NCBI GenBank assembly: GCA_036501825.1
Contig: DASXZP010000039.1
Coordinates: 41,719-105,718 of the forward strand
DNA: 64,000 nt
Source: JAFECT01 sp036501825
Lineage (GTDB): Bacteria > Pseudomonadota > Alphaproteobacteria > Caulobacterales > Caulobacteraceae
Direction: 5' to 3'
The notes below the pieces were generated by a model that saw only the letters and a program-made list of their open reading frames with translations, had not been told where the DNA came from and did not search any database. Positions 42,285 to 50,577 of this stretch are shown here, one piece after another; positions within the stretch are counted from its first letter, which is position 1; each line of letters starts with the position of its first letter. The position numbers and the translations under genes were made by a program.

Positions 42285-42908
42285 TCATTGCGTCTTGAAG
42301 CGCGCGACGGCCTGCACGGCGGGATCGTGGGCGAAGTCGGCCGGCGCGATGAAGCCCAGACCGTCCCATTCGATGGTGATCCCCGCCTGTTCGAAACATT
42401 TGGCGGCGTATTCCGAGCAGATGTACTCGTCCTTCGGCTCCAGCGCCTTGGGAAGGTGATCGACGAAGCGCGAGAGCGCGACGCGCAGGCCGATCTTGGC
42501 GATCTCCATCGCCGCGAACGGATCGCCGAACTGATCGACCGCGAAATCGGCGAAGTGCTGCAGCTTACCGTCGGTCAGTTTGCGGTCGCCCCACTTGTCG
42601 TGCCGCGCCAGGATGATGTCGCCGGGATAGGGCGTGGTGCCGTCCGAGGTCTGGGTGATGAACTTCTCGATCGGCACCGCGCGCACGCCCAGCTTCTGCA
42701 CCGCCTCGAAGGCCATGACGCGATTGAGCTCCGGCCAGCGGTAGGCGATGGCGACGTGGCTCCAGGGCGCCTTGGTCGCCCATGCGATCAGCCGCGAGAA
42801 CGGGTCGTGCGCCGCGCACAGCAGAATATCGCCGTCCTTGATCTTGGGCGCGATGGTCTCCAGCGGCTCCGGCGTCAGGGTTGGAATGATGTCGTCAGGG
42901 ATCGCCAT
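42285..42908 (-). CDS. YiiX-like permuted papain-fold hydrolase
   Basis: This 207-aa protein matches the YiiX/YebB-like group of circularly permuted NlpC/P60 enzymes: an N-terminal DGDILLCAAHDPFSRL, the catalytic His in WSHVAIAY, and the catalytic Cys in DEYICSEYAAKCFEQAG near residue 170. Members cleave lipid or peptide bonds at the membrane; the substrate is not known. It has no signal peptide. It is convergent with the VOC gene and lies 60 bases downstream of the DUF4919 gene on the same strand. Confidence 0.85.
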   Translation of the reverse strand: MAIPDDIIPTLTPEPLETIAPKIKDGDILLCAAHDPFSRLIAWATKAPWSHVAIAYRWPELNRVMAFEAVQKLGVRAVPIEKFITQTSDGTTPYPGDIILARHDKWGDRKLTDGKLQHFADFAVDQFGDPFAAMEIAKIGLRVALSRFVDHLPKALEPKDEYICSEYAAKCFEQAGITIEWDGLGFIAPADFAHDPAVQAVARFKTQ

Positions 42909-42968
42909 GGGTCTCTAAGGTGCAGCTTCCAGCTTGAGCATAAATCCATCAACCGCGTGATCGTTCCC

Positions 42969-43601
42969 TCAGCCGAGCTCCTTGCCGAAGAAGTCGGTGA
43001 TGTCGAACCACATGGCCTTCTCCGTCCCGTCGGCGGCGGTGACGGTGAGATGGTCGAAGGTGCGGCCGTTCAGCGAGACCAGGGCCTGCTGTTTCAGCTT
43101 CGCCTGGGCGATCTGCATGACAAAATATTCTTCCTCGATGGAGGCGACATGCCAGGCGGTGGCGGGGGTCTTGCCGTCGCCGGAATCGAGGATCGACTTC
43201 AGCATCCCGAACTCGACGAAGCGCTGATGCTCGGCGCACGTGTCGTCGTCGAGCGCCACACAGGCAAGGCGCAGCATCATGTGGGCTTCGAGGTCGGTGT
43301 AGTGCGCCGCGATTAGCCGTTCCGCCGCAGCGCGCACCCGCGGGTTGTCGGAGGCGGCGGCGGCGTCGTGCATGGCGGTCCGCGCCGCCGTCGTATCGGG
43401 CGCACTGTGACGCGCGGCGCTGTCGAGCCAGGCGAAGCGCAGGGCGCGAAAGTCCGTCGCGGGATCGCCGGCCTCGGCGCGGGCGACCAGGCTCGGATAG
43501 GCGTCCGCGGCCCCCGCGGGCGGCGGGGCGGCAAGCGCGCTTCCCGCGAGAATCAGGCCGGCCAGGCTCGCGGCGGCGATCAGACGGGGGGAGGCTCTCA
43601 T
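42969..43601 (-). CDS. secreted DUF4919-domain protein
   Basis: The protein is 210 aa from the ATG at 43601, with GGAGA upstream; an in-frame GTG lies two codons further. The signal peptide ends near ALA-AP. The mature domain (about 35-205) begins AYPSLVARAEAGDPATDFRA and has the helical tail of DUF4919: YTDLEAHMMLRLACVALDDD, then a beta strand ending TEKAMWFDITDFFG. The function of the family is not known. Two Cys, in LACVAL and DTCAEH, may form a disulfide. It may be co-transcribed with the YiiX gene after it. Confidence 0.82.
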   Translation of the reverse strand: MRASPRLIAAASLAGLILAGSALAAPPPAGAADAYPSLVARAEAGDPATDFRALRFAWLDSAARHSAPDTTAARTAMHDAAAASDNPRVRAAAERLIAAHYTDLEAHMMLRLACVALDDDTCAEHQRFVEFGMLKSILDSGDGKTPATAWHVASIEEEYFVMQIAQAKLKQQALVSLNGRTFDHLTVTAADGTEKAMWFDITDFFGKELG

Positions 43602-43720
43602 ACGCACGTCTCTCCGGGGGCGGGGCGCGGCGGACGCTAACCCAAGCGGGGCCTGCGGCCTAGGCTCGACCCGCCCCGCGGGAGCGGCGTCGCCTCAGGC
43701 GCTCGGCGCCTGCCAGGCGC

Positions 43721-45034
43721 TCAGGACCCCCAGGTCGCGAACATGCCGATGGCGGCCGCCAGCATCACCGCCGTCGCGATCCACCCCACGGCCTTCAGGA
43801 TCGGCGGCAGGCAGAAGCGTCCCATGATCGAGGGACGGCTCGACAGGATCATCAGGATCGCCATCACCGGCACGGCGACGACGCCGTTGATGACCGCGCT
43901 CCAGAACAGCGCCTTGATCGGATCGATGTCGATGTAGTTCAGGCCGATGCCGATCCCGATGCCGAGCACGATCATGGCGTAAAAGGCAGGCGCCCGTTTC
44001 AGCTTGCGCGCCAGACCCACGTGCCACCCGAAGGCCTCGCCGATGGCGAAGGCGGACGAGCCCGCGAGCACCGGCACGGCCAGAAGCCCGGTGCCCACGA
44101 TGCCGAGCGCGAAAATGACGAAGGCGAAATCGCCGGCGATGGGCTTGAGCGCTTCAGCGGCCTGGGCGGAGGTCTGGATGTTGGTGATCCCGTGCGCGTG
44201 CAGCGTCGCCGCGGTGGTGATCATGATGAAAATGCCAACGGCGTTCGAGATGAACATGCCGAAATAGGTATCGATGCGGATGCGCCGGAACTCCGGCACG
44301 GCCTGCGACGGCGCGCGGCTGAGCGGAACGGCGCCCGGCCGTTCCTTGGTGTCCTCGGCTTCCTCCTCCGCCTGCCAGAAGAACAGGTAGGGGCTGATCG
44401 TGGTGCCCAGGATCGCGACCACCACGGTGAAATAGGTCGCGTCGAACTGCACGTTCGGCACCACCAGGTGATAACCGACCTCGGCCCACGGCGTGTGCAC
44501 CACGAACACCACCGCGACGTAGGCGAACAACGACAGGGTGAGCCACTTCAACACCGCGACGTAGCGCGAATAGCGCACGAAGATTTCCAGCAGCGCGCAG
44601 ATCACGCCGAAGCCGGCGACGTAGACGAGCTGGGGTCCCTTCGCGATCAGGTTCAGCCCCGCAGCCATGGCGCCGAGGTCCGCGCCCAGATTGATCGTGT
44701 TGGCGATGAACAGCAGCAGCACCAGGAAATACAGGATCGGCGCCGGGAAGTGCCGCTTGATCGCGCCCGCCAGCCCCCGCCCCGTGACCCGCCCGATCCG
44801 CGCGCTGATCTCCTGGATCGCGCACATCAGGGGCCAACTGAACAGCATGACCCAGCCCAGGTCGTAGCCGAACTGGGCTCCCGCCTGAGAATAGGTGGCG
44901 ATTCCCGACGGGTCGTCGTCCGACGCCCCGGTGATCAGCCCCGGCCCCAGAATCTGGAACAGGGTCTTGCGGCGCTCGGTCGCCGCCTCGCCGGGCGGCA
45001 GGGAGGGATCGTCCTGCGGTGTGTCCTGGTCCAT
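43721..45034 (-). CDS. NRAMP-family transporter with non-canonical metal site
   Basis: The protein is 437 aa with about eleven hydrophobic helices. TM1 carries DDDPSGIATYSQAGAQFGYD and TM6 carries GTTISPYLFFWQAEEEAEDT. In canonical Mn/Fe NRAMP proteins these are DPGN and MPH. Here Asp41 and Pro42 are kept, but Gly44 replaces the Asn ligand and Ser replaces the Met ligand. This fits the large 'DPSG' branch of the superfamily that lacks the sulphur ligand, related in this respect to NRAMP-related Mg2+ transporters. The substrate is therefore uncertain. It is an inner-membrane protein with no operon partner. Confidence 0.88.
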   Translation of the reverse strand: MDQDTPQDDPSLPPGEAATERRKTLFQILGPGLITGASDDDPSGIATYSQAGAQFGYDLGWVMLFSWPLMCAIQEISARIGRVTGRGLAGAIKRHFPAPILYFLVLLLFIANTINLGADLGAMAAGLNLIAKGPQLVYVAGFGVICALLEIFVRYSRYVAVLKWLTLSLFAYVAVVFVVHTPWAEVGYHLVVPNVQFDATYFTVVVAILGTTISPYLFFWQAEEEAEDTKERPGAVPLSRAPSQAVPEFRRIRIDTYFGMFISNAVGIFIMITTAATLHAHGITNIQTSAQAAEALKPIAGDFAFVIFALGIVGTGLLAVPVLAGSSAFAIGEAFGWHVGLARKLKRAPAFYAMIVLGIGIGIGLNYIDIDPIKALFWSAVINGVVAVPVMAILMILSSRPSIMGRFCLPPILKAVGWIATAVMLAAAIGMFATWGS

Positions 45035-45261
45035 CGGGCCCTCCCTGGGCAGACTGCAACGCTTTGTCGGGAATTGCGATCCCGGCGGAACCCGCGCCGG
45101 AGGTCAAGAACGGGCCGCACGCCAGGGTCCCGCCCCGGTCCGCCGCAATTCTGCGCCCTTGGCTCGGCAAGCTCACCCTTGCCCCGGGGCACGGCGGGCG
45201 GGTATTCCCGGACCGGCAAGGCTCCCGGGCGACCGGCGGGCGTGGAAGGCGGAGACCTTTG

Positions 45262-45870
45262 ATGAGCGGACGGATTTGGCGGGCCATCGCTGCGGCGGGC
45301 CTGGGCGCGGCCCTGGTGATGGCCGGCGCGGCCGCGACGGCGAAGATTTCGCTGCCCCACCTGCCCTCGCCGAAGAAGAAGGAGCCGGTGACGCTCGAGA
45401 GCATCCTCGGCCAGGTGAAGGTGAAACTGATCGGCCAGTCCGCGTTCAGCTATGTGCTGACCGAACGCGACCGCAAAGGCGCCGAGGTCGACACGCCGCA
45501 GACGCATTCCCTCATGTACACCGACGTCTCCTGGGCCGACCGCTGCGTCGTGAAGGTGAAGTCCACCAGCGTGGTGCAGGACAACGTCGACGAGGGCTGG
45601 CGCCGCGATCACTCGGACGAGAGCACCATCGACCTGCACACGATCACGACCCTGCACGCGATCCGCTACGGCGAGTACCTGACGCAAAAGGGCGCCAAGG
45701 GCCCGAAGGCGCAGCCGCAGTCCCGCTTCAGCACCGACCCCCACGGCGTCTTCGCGGTCCCGGCCGGCGACACGGTCCTGATCACCACCGATCGCGACCA
45801 CGCGGTCGCGCTCATCCGCGACCTCACCAAGGCGGCGAAGATGTGCGCGGCGGAGAAGGCCCCGGCCTGA
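45262..45870 (+). CDS. secreted protein of unknown function
   Basis: The protein is 202 aa from the ATG at 45262, behind GGAGA at 45251-45255. The signal peptide or anchor runs about residues 5-28 (IAAAGLGAALVMAGAAATAK). The rest is soluble, with a Lys-rich start (LPSPKKKEPVT), mixed alpha/beta in appearance, and has two Cys (ADRCVVKV and AKMCAAE). No family is recognised. It is divergent from the NRAMP gene (227-base gap showing nothing else clear) and convergent with the response regulator. Confidence 0.72.
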   Translation: MSGRIWRAIAAAGLGAALVMAGAAATAKISLPHLPSPKKKEPVTLESILGQVKVKLIGQSAFSYVLTERDRKGAEVDTPQTHSLMYTDVSWADRCVVKVKSTSVVQDNVDEGWRRDHSDESTIDLHTITTLHAIRYGEYLTQKGAKGPKAQPQSRFSTDPHGVFAVPAGDTVLITTDRDHAVALIRDLTKAAKMCAAEKAPA

Positions 45871-45876
45871 TCCGCG

Positions 45877-46491
45877 TCAGGTAATCCCGGCCTCAAGCGC
45901 GAGGCGCACCAGATCGGACGTTCGCGCGACGCCGAGCTTGGCCTTGATCAGGCTGAGCGTGTTGGCGATCGTCTTGTAACCGAGGCCGAGCGCGTCGGCG
46001 ATTTCGCTCAGGCTGCGGCCCGCAGCGAGCAGGCGCAGGATTTCCAGGTCGCGCGCCGACAAGCGGTCGAGGGACTGGGCGGGCCCGGGCCCCTGCTGCG
46101 CCAGCGCCTGGGCAAGTTCGCCCTCGACATAGCGGCCGCCGCCGGCCACGCGCCGCACGGCGGTCAACAGTTCGTCCGGCGAAGCGTTCTTCGACACATA
46201 GCCCTGGGCGCCGGCGTCCATGGCGCGCGCGACGTAGAGCGGCTCGGCGTGCATCGACAGCACCAGCACCGGCGCCGCGCCGATCTGGATCAGGCGGCCG
46301 AGCAGCTCCAGGCCACCCAGCTCCGGCAGGTTCAGGTCGAGCACGATCAGGTCGAGGGGCTTCGAGCGCGCAATGGCGACCGCTTCGCGGCCGGTGGCCG
46401 CTTCATGGACGGACTCGAGCGGCAGGCTCGCCAGCAGCCGGCGCAGACCGTCGCGCACGATGGCATGGTCGTCGACCAGCAGGATGTTCAT
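45877..46491 (-). CDS. NarL/FixJ-type response regulator
   Basis: The protein is 204 aa from the ATG at 46491. The receiver (1-120) has DDH (7-9), phospho-acceptor Asp52 in LIVLDLNLPE, and the conserved Lys in YVSKNAS. The LuxR-type helix-turn-helix is at about 140-200: LSARDLEILRLLAAGRSLSE followed by IADALGLGYKTIANTLS. Its ATG overlaps the stop of the kinase gene by 4 bases, so the two form a coupled two-component pair. The target genes are unknown. A longer in-frame reading upstream runs inside the kinase gene. Confidence 0.93.
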   Translation of the reverse strand: MNILLVDDHAIVRDGLRRLLASLPLESVHEAATGREAVAIARSKPLDLIVLDLNLPELGGLELLGRLIQIGAAPVLVLSMHAEPLYVARAMDAGAQGYVSKNASPDELLTAVRRVAGGGRYVEGELAQALAQQGPGPAQSLDRLSARDLEILRLLAAGRSLSEIADALGLGYKTIANTLSLIKAKLGVARTSDLVRLALEAGIT

Positions 46492-47846
46492 ACGACGCTC
46501 TCCGCTGTGCGCGTCTCCAGCGGGAGACGGGCGACAACCTCCCAGCCGCCCTCGGCGCGGTCGATGGCCAGCACGCCCCAGGACGCGCGCACGCGCTCGC
46601 GCATGCCAATGAGACCGAGTCCGCCGCCGGCGCCGTTCGCAGGCGTCGCATCGGGCGAGAGACCGACGCCCGCGCCGTCGTCCTTCACTCGCACCACCGC
46701 CTCGCCGCCGCACAGGGTGAGCGACACCTCGACATGCTCGGCGCCGCCGTGGCGCACGGCGTTGGCGAGGCCTTCCTGCACCACGCGATAGATGGTGTCC
46801 TTCAAGCTCTCGGCGAGTTCGCGGTCGGTGGCCGGCAGGTCGAGCGCAATGGTCATGTCCGGCCGCCGCGCCTGCCAGAACGCAGCCAAGTCGCTGATCG
46901 CCGCGTTCAGCCCGAGCTCGGTGGCGCGGGTTGGCCGCAGCCGGCTCAGGATCTCACGCACGAGGCGCTGCATGTGGCCGACGCCGGACTGGATCGATTT
47001 CACGTGCGCGGGAATCTCTTCGGGGCGATCGGTCCCGACCAGGCCGCCGATCACCTGGGCGTCGACGTTGACGGCGAAGAGGTGAGGCCCGATCTCGTCG
47101 TGCAGATCGCGCGCCAGGTCCGCGCGCTCCTCGTCCTGGAGGGTGACGAGCTGCGTCTCCAGCAGACGGTTGCGGTCGTCCATGGCCGTGAGTTCGCCCG
47201 CCATGGCGTTGAAGCCCTGCTCCAGGCTGCGCAGTTCGCTCGGCCCGCGTTCGGCCACGCGGCCGCGGTAGTCGCCGGCGCCGATGCGCACGAACCCGGC
47301 GGACAGGTCGTGCAGCGGCCGCAGCGCCGCGCCGATCGCGAAATAGACCAGGGCGAGACCGATCATCGACGTGGCGCTCAGCAACAGCACCTCGCCGGAG
47401 AACTCGGCCCACAGGGCCGAGACGTCCAGCGTCGGGGTGGCTTGGAGCACGATGGCGCTGTAGCCGCCCAGATCGACCGGCACATCGATGCGAACCGGCG
47501 CGGGCGCGCGGCCCAGCAGGCGTTCGAACCAACCCGGCGCCGGCGCGCGGGGGGCGGTGACCGTCGATTGGGCGCTGATCCGTCCGTCGCGGCCGATCAG
47601 CATGGCGCGGACGTGGCGGTTGCCGTCGAAGGTGGCGACGAGCTGGCGCAGGTCGCGGCCCGAGTGATCCGACCGCGCCAGGTCCTCGAACGAGGAGGCT
47701 ACGGTCTGACGCGCGCCGGCCATAGCGGCGGAAAGCTCGTCGGCAAGAGCGCGCCGCGCCTGCAGGCCCGCGAACAGCGAACCCAGCAGAACGCCGGTCA
47801 GCAGGACGACGCCGATCATGGCCACGACGCGCGCGCGCAAGGACAT
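46488..47846 (-). CDS. NarX/DesK-type sensor histidine kinase
   Basis: The protein is 452 aa. It has TM1 (about 8-30), a periplasmic region (about 35-150), TM2 (about 152-175), a HAMP domain (LRPLHDLSAGFVRIGAGDYR) and a HisKA_3 region with His249 in ERADLARDLHDEIGPHLFA. The HATPase follows with VVQEGLANAVRHGGAEH, DDGAGVG and GLGLIGMRERV. This subfamily pairs with NarL-type regulators, and that regulator gene follows with an overlap. The signal is unknown; the periplasmic domain has no recognised type. Confidence 0.93.
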   Translation of the reverse strand: MSLRARVVAMIGVVLLTGVLLGSLFAGLQARRALADELSAAMAGARQTVASSFEDLARSDHSGRDLRQLVATFDGNRHVRAMLIGRDGRISAQSTVTAPRAPAPGWFERLLGRAPAPVRIDVPVDLGGYSAIVLQATPTLDVSALWAEFSGEVLLLSATSMIGLALVYFAIGAALRPLHDLSAGFVRIGAGDYRGRVAERGPSELRSLEQGFNAMAGELTAMDDRNRLLETQLVTLQDEERADLARDLHDEIGPHLFAVNVDAQVIGGLVGTDRPEEIPAHVKSIQSGVGHMQRLVREILSRLRPTRATELGLNAAISDLAAFWQARRPDMTIALDLPATDRELAESLKDTIYRVVQEGLANAVRHGGAEHVEVSLTLCGGEAVVRVKDDGAGVGLSPDATPANGAGGGLGLIGMRERVRASWGVLAIDRAEGGWEVVARLPLETRTAESVV

Positions 47847-48020
47847 GGGCCGTTCCTAACACAGCCCGACCTTGGCCGTGAGGCCGTTCGCCGCGTCGGA
47901 ACCGGCCTGTCCGGCGTGACGTTAACGCAACGGGCCCGGTCTCGAACGCCGGTGAACCGTTCAGCGCACCGCGCGCCGCGCCTCCCGCGCGGCGGCGATG
48001 GTTGGCGCAAAGGAGACGAA

Positions 48021-48902
48021 ATGACCCTCAAGCCTCTCTTGCTCGCGGCCTCCGCCCTGGCGCTGGCGGCCTATCCGATGTCGAGCTCGGCTCAACAACA
48101 CAAAGGCGGTGGCGGAGGCGGTGGCGGTCACCCCGGCGGCGGCGCGGCCCATGGAGGCGGCGGCGCGCCCCACGTGGGCGGCGGGGGCGGCGGCATGCCT
48201 CACGTGGGCGGCGGCGGGCACGGCGGCCCGTCTCCGATGCATACCGGCGGCGGGGGCGGCGGCGCTCGCCCGACTTTCCGCACCGGCGGCGGAAGCCACA
48301 CCGGAGGCCACGTCGGCGGCGGCGCGACATTCCATGCCCGGACGGGCGGCGGTGCGACGGTTCACGCCCGCACAGGCGGCGGCGCAACGGTTCACACGCG
48401 CACCGGCGGCGCTACGTTCCACGCGCGGACAGGCGGCGGGGCGACGAGCCATGGCCGCACCGGCGGCGGCGCAACCCTGGCCCGCGGCGGCGCGACCGGC
48501 GGCGGACGCACCGGCGTGCGGCAGTCGGCGACGGTGCACACGCAGCTGCGCTCGAGATGGTCGAGCAACCGTTCGGTCGTCGCCAGCCACGCCGTGTGGC
48601 GCAGCAACCGCAACTGGTGGCGCGGCAATGCCCACTTCAACGGCTATACCGGCGCGCGCAGCGGCTTCTATTTCGCGCCGGGCTTTGGCTACTACGCGGT
48701 GCCACGCGCCTATTGGGGCCACCGCTGGGGCGTGGGCGCCTTTCTGCCGCTGTTCTTCCTGACCTACACCTTGACCGATTGGGTCGACTACGGTCTGCCG
48801 CCGCCGCCTCCGGGCTGCGCCTGGGTGTGGGTGGGCCCGAACCTGCTGCTGATCGACATCGCCGACGGCTATGTGGTGGACGAGTACAGCGACGTGTTCT
48901 GA
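48021..48902 (+). CDS. secreted glycine-rich repeat protein with RcnB-like C-terminus
   Basis: The 293-aa protein starts at ATG 48021 with AAGGAGA upstream and a signal peptide ending near SSA-QQ. Residues about 28-165 are low-complexity Gly/His/Ala/Thr repeats; a unit of 9-10 residues close to TGGGATFHAR occurs about five times with variants. The C-terminal part (about 205-290) has WRGNAHFNGYTGARSGFYF, then DYGLPPPPPGCAWVWVGPNL and LLIDIADGYVVDEY, an RcnB-like pattern. His-rich and Gly-rich sections suggest metal binding or a flexible envelope protein. It has its own terminator. Confidence 0.8.
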   Translation: MTLKPLLLAASALALAAYPMSSSAQQHKGGGGGGGGHPGGGAAHGGGGAPHVGGGGGGMPHVGGGGHGGPSPMHTGGGGGGARPTFRTGGGSHTGGHVGGGATFHARTGGGATVHARTGGGATVHTRTGGATFHARTGGGATSHGRTGGGATLARGGATGGGRTGVRQSATVHTQLRSRWSSNRSVVASHAVWRSNRNWWRGNAHFNGYTGARSGFYFAPGFGYYAVPRAYWGHRWGVGAFLPLFFLTYTLTDWVDYGLPPPPPGCAWVWVGPNLLLIDIADGYVVDEYSDVF

Positions 48903-48924
48903 CCCGGTCGCGAACGCCTGCGAC

Positions 48925-48958
48925 AAAAGGGCTTCGCCGTTCGGCGGAGCCCTTTTTT
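48925..48958 (+). terminator. rho-independent terminator of the glycine-rich protein gene
   Basis: A 12- to 14-bp stem (AAGGGCTTCGCC against GGCGGAGCCCTT, one mismatch) with a 4-base loop ends in TTTTTT. It lies 23 bases after the stop at 48902. Confidence 0.85.
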
Positions 48959-48978
48959 CATGGCCGCGTTTAATCCTC

Positions 48979-49383
48979 ATGAGCCCCCAACCCGTGACCA
49001 CGCCGCCGCCGCCGGTCGAACCGGCGCCGCAACCGCCGACCCCGGCGCATCCGGGTCCCGCGACGGCGCCCGATCCCAACCCCGCGCCCGCATCGGATCC
49101 GCCGCCGGTCGGCGACGAGCCGCGCGCCTTCGCGCGCACGCCCGACCCGCCGCTGGAGCGGCCCCAGAAGCGCGACCTTCGGCATGTGCCGATCTACGGC
49201 GACATGTGGGGCACCGGCGCGGAGCCGCGGCCCTACGACCTGCCGGGGCTGGCGCCGGATTACCCCGATCCCTCCGCGCCCCAGGCGGGCCCAAAGCCCG
49301 GACCGGGCCAGCTCACGCCGCCGGACAAGGTCGAAGAATCGACGCTGCCGTTGTCGACCACGAGCGTCGACAAGCCCGGATAA
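48979..49383 (+). CDS. small proline-rich protein of unknown function
   Basis: The protein is 134 aa. The first half is nearly all Pro/Ala/Asp/Thr (PQPVTTPPPPVEPAPQPPTP). The second half is more complex: RPQKRDLRHVPIYGDMWGTG then EPRPYDLPGLAPDYPDP, with GC-rich third codon positions as in real genes here. There is no signal peptide and no strong ribosome site; only 20 bases separate the ATG from the T-run of the previous terminator. It is probably real, but the start is unproven. No family is recognised. Confidence 0.5.
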   Translation: MSPQPVTTPPPPVEPAPQPPTPAHPGPATAPDPNPAPASDPPPVGDEPRAFARTPDPPLERPQKRDLRHVPIYGDMWGTGAEPRPYDLPGLAPDYPDPSAPQAGPKPGPGQLTPPDKVEESTLPLSTTSVDKPG

Positions 49384-49475
49384 ATCGAATTCCGCGAGCG
49401 GCGTTCGGCAAGGAACCGCGCGTCACGGCGCCCGTTCCCCTCACACTTCTCCCCACCCCAGGAAAGGGCAACCTC

Positions 49476-49661
49476 ATGAACAAGAATCGCGTGAAGGGCG
49501 CCGCCAACAAGGCGGCCGGCCAAGTGAAAGAAACCACCGGCAAACTCGCGGGCGACAACTCGCTGCGCGCCAAGGGCGCCGTCCAGAAGGCTACCGGCTC
49601 GGTGCAGAACGCCGCCGGCAAGGTGCAGGACAAGATGGACGGCTCCGCACGGCGTCCGTAA
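49476..49661 (+). CDS. CsbD-family stress protein
   Basis: The protein is 61 aa with the CsbD pattern: MNKNRVKGAANKAAGQVKET, then TGKLAGDNSLRAKGAVQKAT and GSVQNAAGKVQDK. CsbD-like proteins are small, hydrophilic, helical and induced by general stress in many bacteria; the molecular role is not known. AGGAAAGGG precedes the ATG. A strong hairpin follows the stop. An in-frame reading extends to 48960 but has no start support and covers the proline-rich gene in another frame. Confidence 0.92.
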   Translation: MNKNRVKGAANKAAGQVKETTGKLAGDNSLRAKGAVQKATGSVQNAAGKVQDKMDGSARRP

Positions 49662-49685
49662 CGACCGGCCGGCATGCAACAACAA

Positions 49686-49714
49686 AGCGCCCCGCGTCGA
49701 TGACGCGGGGCGCT
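49686..49714. terminator. strong hairpin terminator, probably bidirectional
   Basis: A perfect 13-bp stem (AGCGCCCCGCGTC, loop GAT, GACGCGGGGCGCT) lies between csbD and the convergent gene at 49738. It is followed by GTCCTTT on plus and by TTTGTTGTTG on minus. Confidence 0.8.
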
Positions 49715-49737
49715 GTCCTTTGGCGCGGCTGTTTCGA

Positions 49738-50007
49738 TCAGCGCGCGATTTCGAAATAGGCGTGGTCGCCGCCTTCGGTGTGGGCGATGACGACGATGCG
49801 CAGGTCGTGGCCGTCGTCGAGCTTCAGCTTCGCCTGGCCGGCGCGGAACGCCGAGCGCAGACACTGGGGTTCGCCCACCAGGGCGCCGGTGCCGCTCTTC
49901 AACTTGTCGCCGCTGTGCACGACGTAGTCGGTCGGGCCCTTGTAACCGGAGAAGGTCAGCTCGCCTTCGCCGACCCGGGCCGGCGGTCGCGTACGCGCGT
50001 GTCGCAT
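49738..50007 (-). CDS. small protein of unknown function
   Basis: The protein is 89 aa, starting at ATG 50007 with AAGGA upstream. The segments GELTFSGYKGPTDYVVHSGD, KLKLDDGHDLRIVVIAHTEG and GDHAYFEIAR suggest a small beta sandwich. No family is recognised and there is no signal peptide. It shares a strand with the secreted protein gene upstream but is separated from it by a terminator hairpin, so it is probably transcribed alone. Confidence 0.65.
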   Translation of the reverse strand: MRHARTRPPARVGEGELTFSGYKGPTDYVVHSGDKLKSGTGALVGEPQCLRSAFRAGQAKLKLDDGHDLRIVVIAHTEGGDHAYFEIAR

Positions 50008-50065
50008 CCTGAGGTTCCTTGAAAGACTTCTTGGGCCTGCACGCCAGAAAAGACGGGCAGGCCGG

Positions 50066-50097
50066 AAAGAAATGAGGGCCGGATCGCTCCGGCCCTC
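50066..50097 (-). terminator. terminator of the secreted protein gene at 50107
   Basis: A perfect 10-bp stem (GAGGGCCGGA-TCGC-TCCGGCCCTC) at 50074-50097 is followed on the minus strand by CATTTCTTTC. It lies 10 bases after the stop at 50107. Confidence 0.75.
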
Positions 50098-50106
50098 GGG
50101 ACGATC

Positions 50107-50454
50107 TTACTGTTGCGGGGTAGCCGGCGCCGCCGGCGCGCCGCCGCCGACCGGCGGCTCGGGCCGGGTCAGGGGACGATGGTCCATGGGCGGGCCATAG
50201 CGCTTGCGGTTGGCGGCCGTGTCCGGAATCGGCGGATTGGCGACGATGGTCACATTGGCGCCGTTCACGGTCTGGGTGGACGTCCACAGCTGGCCCGATC
50301 CTGGAGCCGGCGGGGGATTTTGGGTGGCGGTCTGCGCCAGGGTCATGTCGCCGCCGCCAGGCGAGGACACTTGCTGAGGAGCCTGCTGGGCAAGGGCCGG
50401 CAGGGCCACGAGGGACGCAGCGGAAGCGAGGGCGAACAAGCCAAGCTTGGTCAT
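50107..50454 (-). CDS. small secreted proline-rich protein of unknown function
   Basis: The protein is 115 aa from the ATG at 50454, with GGAGA about 10 bases upstream. The signal peptide ends near ALA-QQ. The mature part is disordered and rich in Pro, Thr, Gln and Ala, with one structured stretch, LWTSTQTVNGANVTIVANPP. No family is recognised. It is the only member of its transcript; a terminator follows at 50066-50097. Confidence 0.7.
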   Translation of the reverse strand: MTKLGLFALASAASLVALPALAQQAPQQVSSPGGGDMTLAQTATQNPPPAPGSGQLWTSTQTVNGANVTIVANPPIPDTAANRKRYGPPMDHRPLTRPEPPVGGGAPAAPATPQQ

Positions 50455-50577
50455 GGGGAAGATCTCCGTCGGGATGGGCTCATCCGAGGGTAAAACGCGC
50501 GAACGGCCCAGCCGTTGCGCTTCAAGCGTCGCCTCGCGGCTCCCTGCCGCGTCGCGGCCGTTCAAGCGGGGCGCTAT

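Noticed and set aside
48960..49475. N-terminal extension of CsbD in frame back to 48960
   Set aside because: It would add 172 residues of shadow-like composition to a 61-residue family; a good ribosome site exists at the short start.
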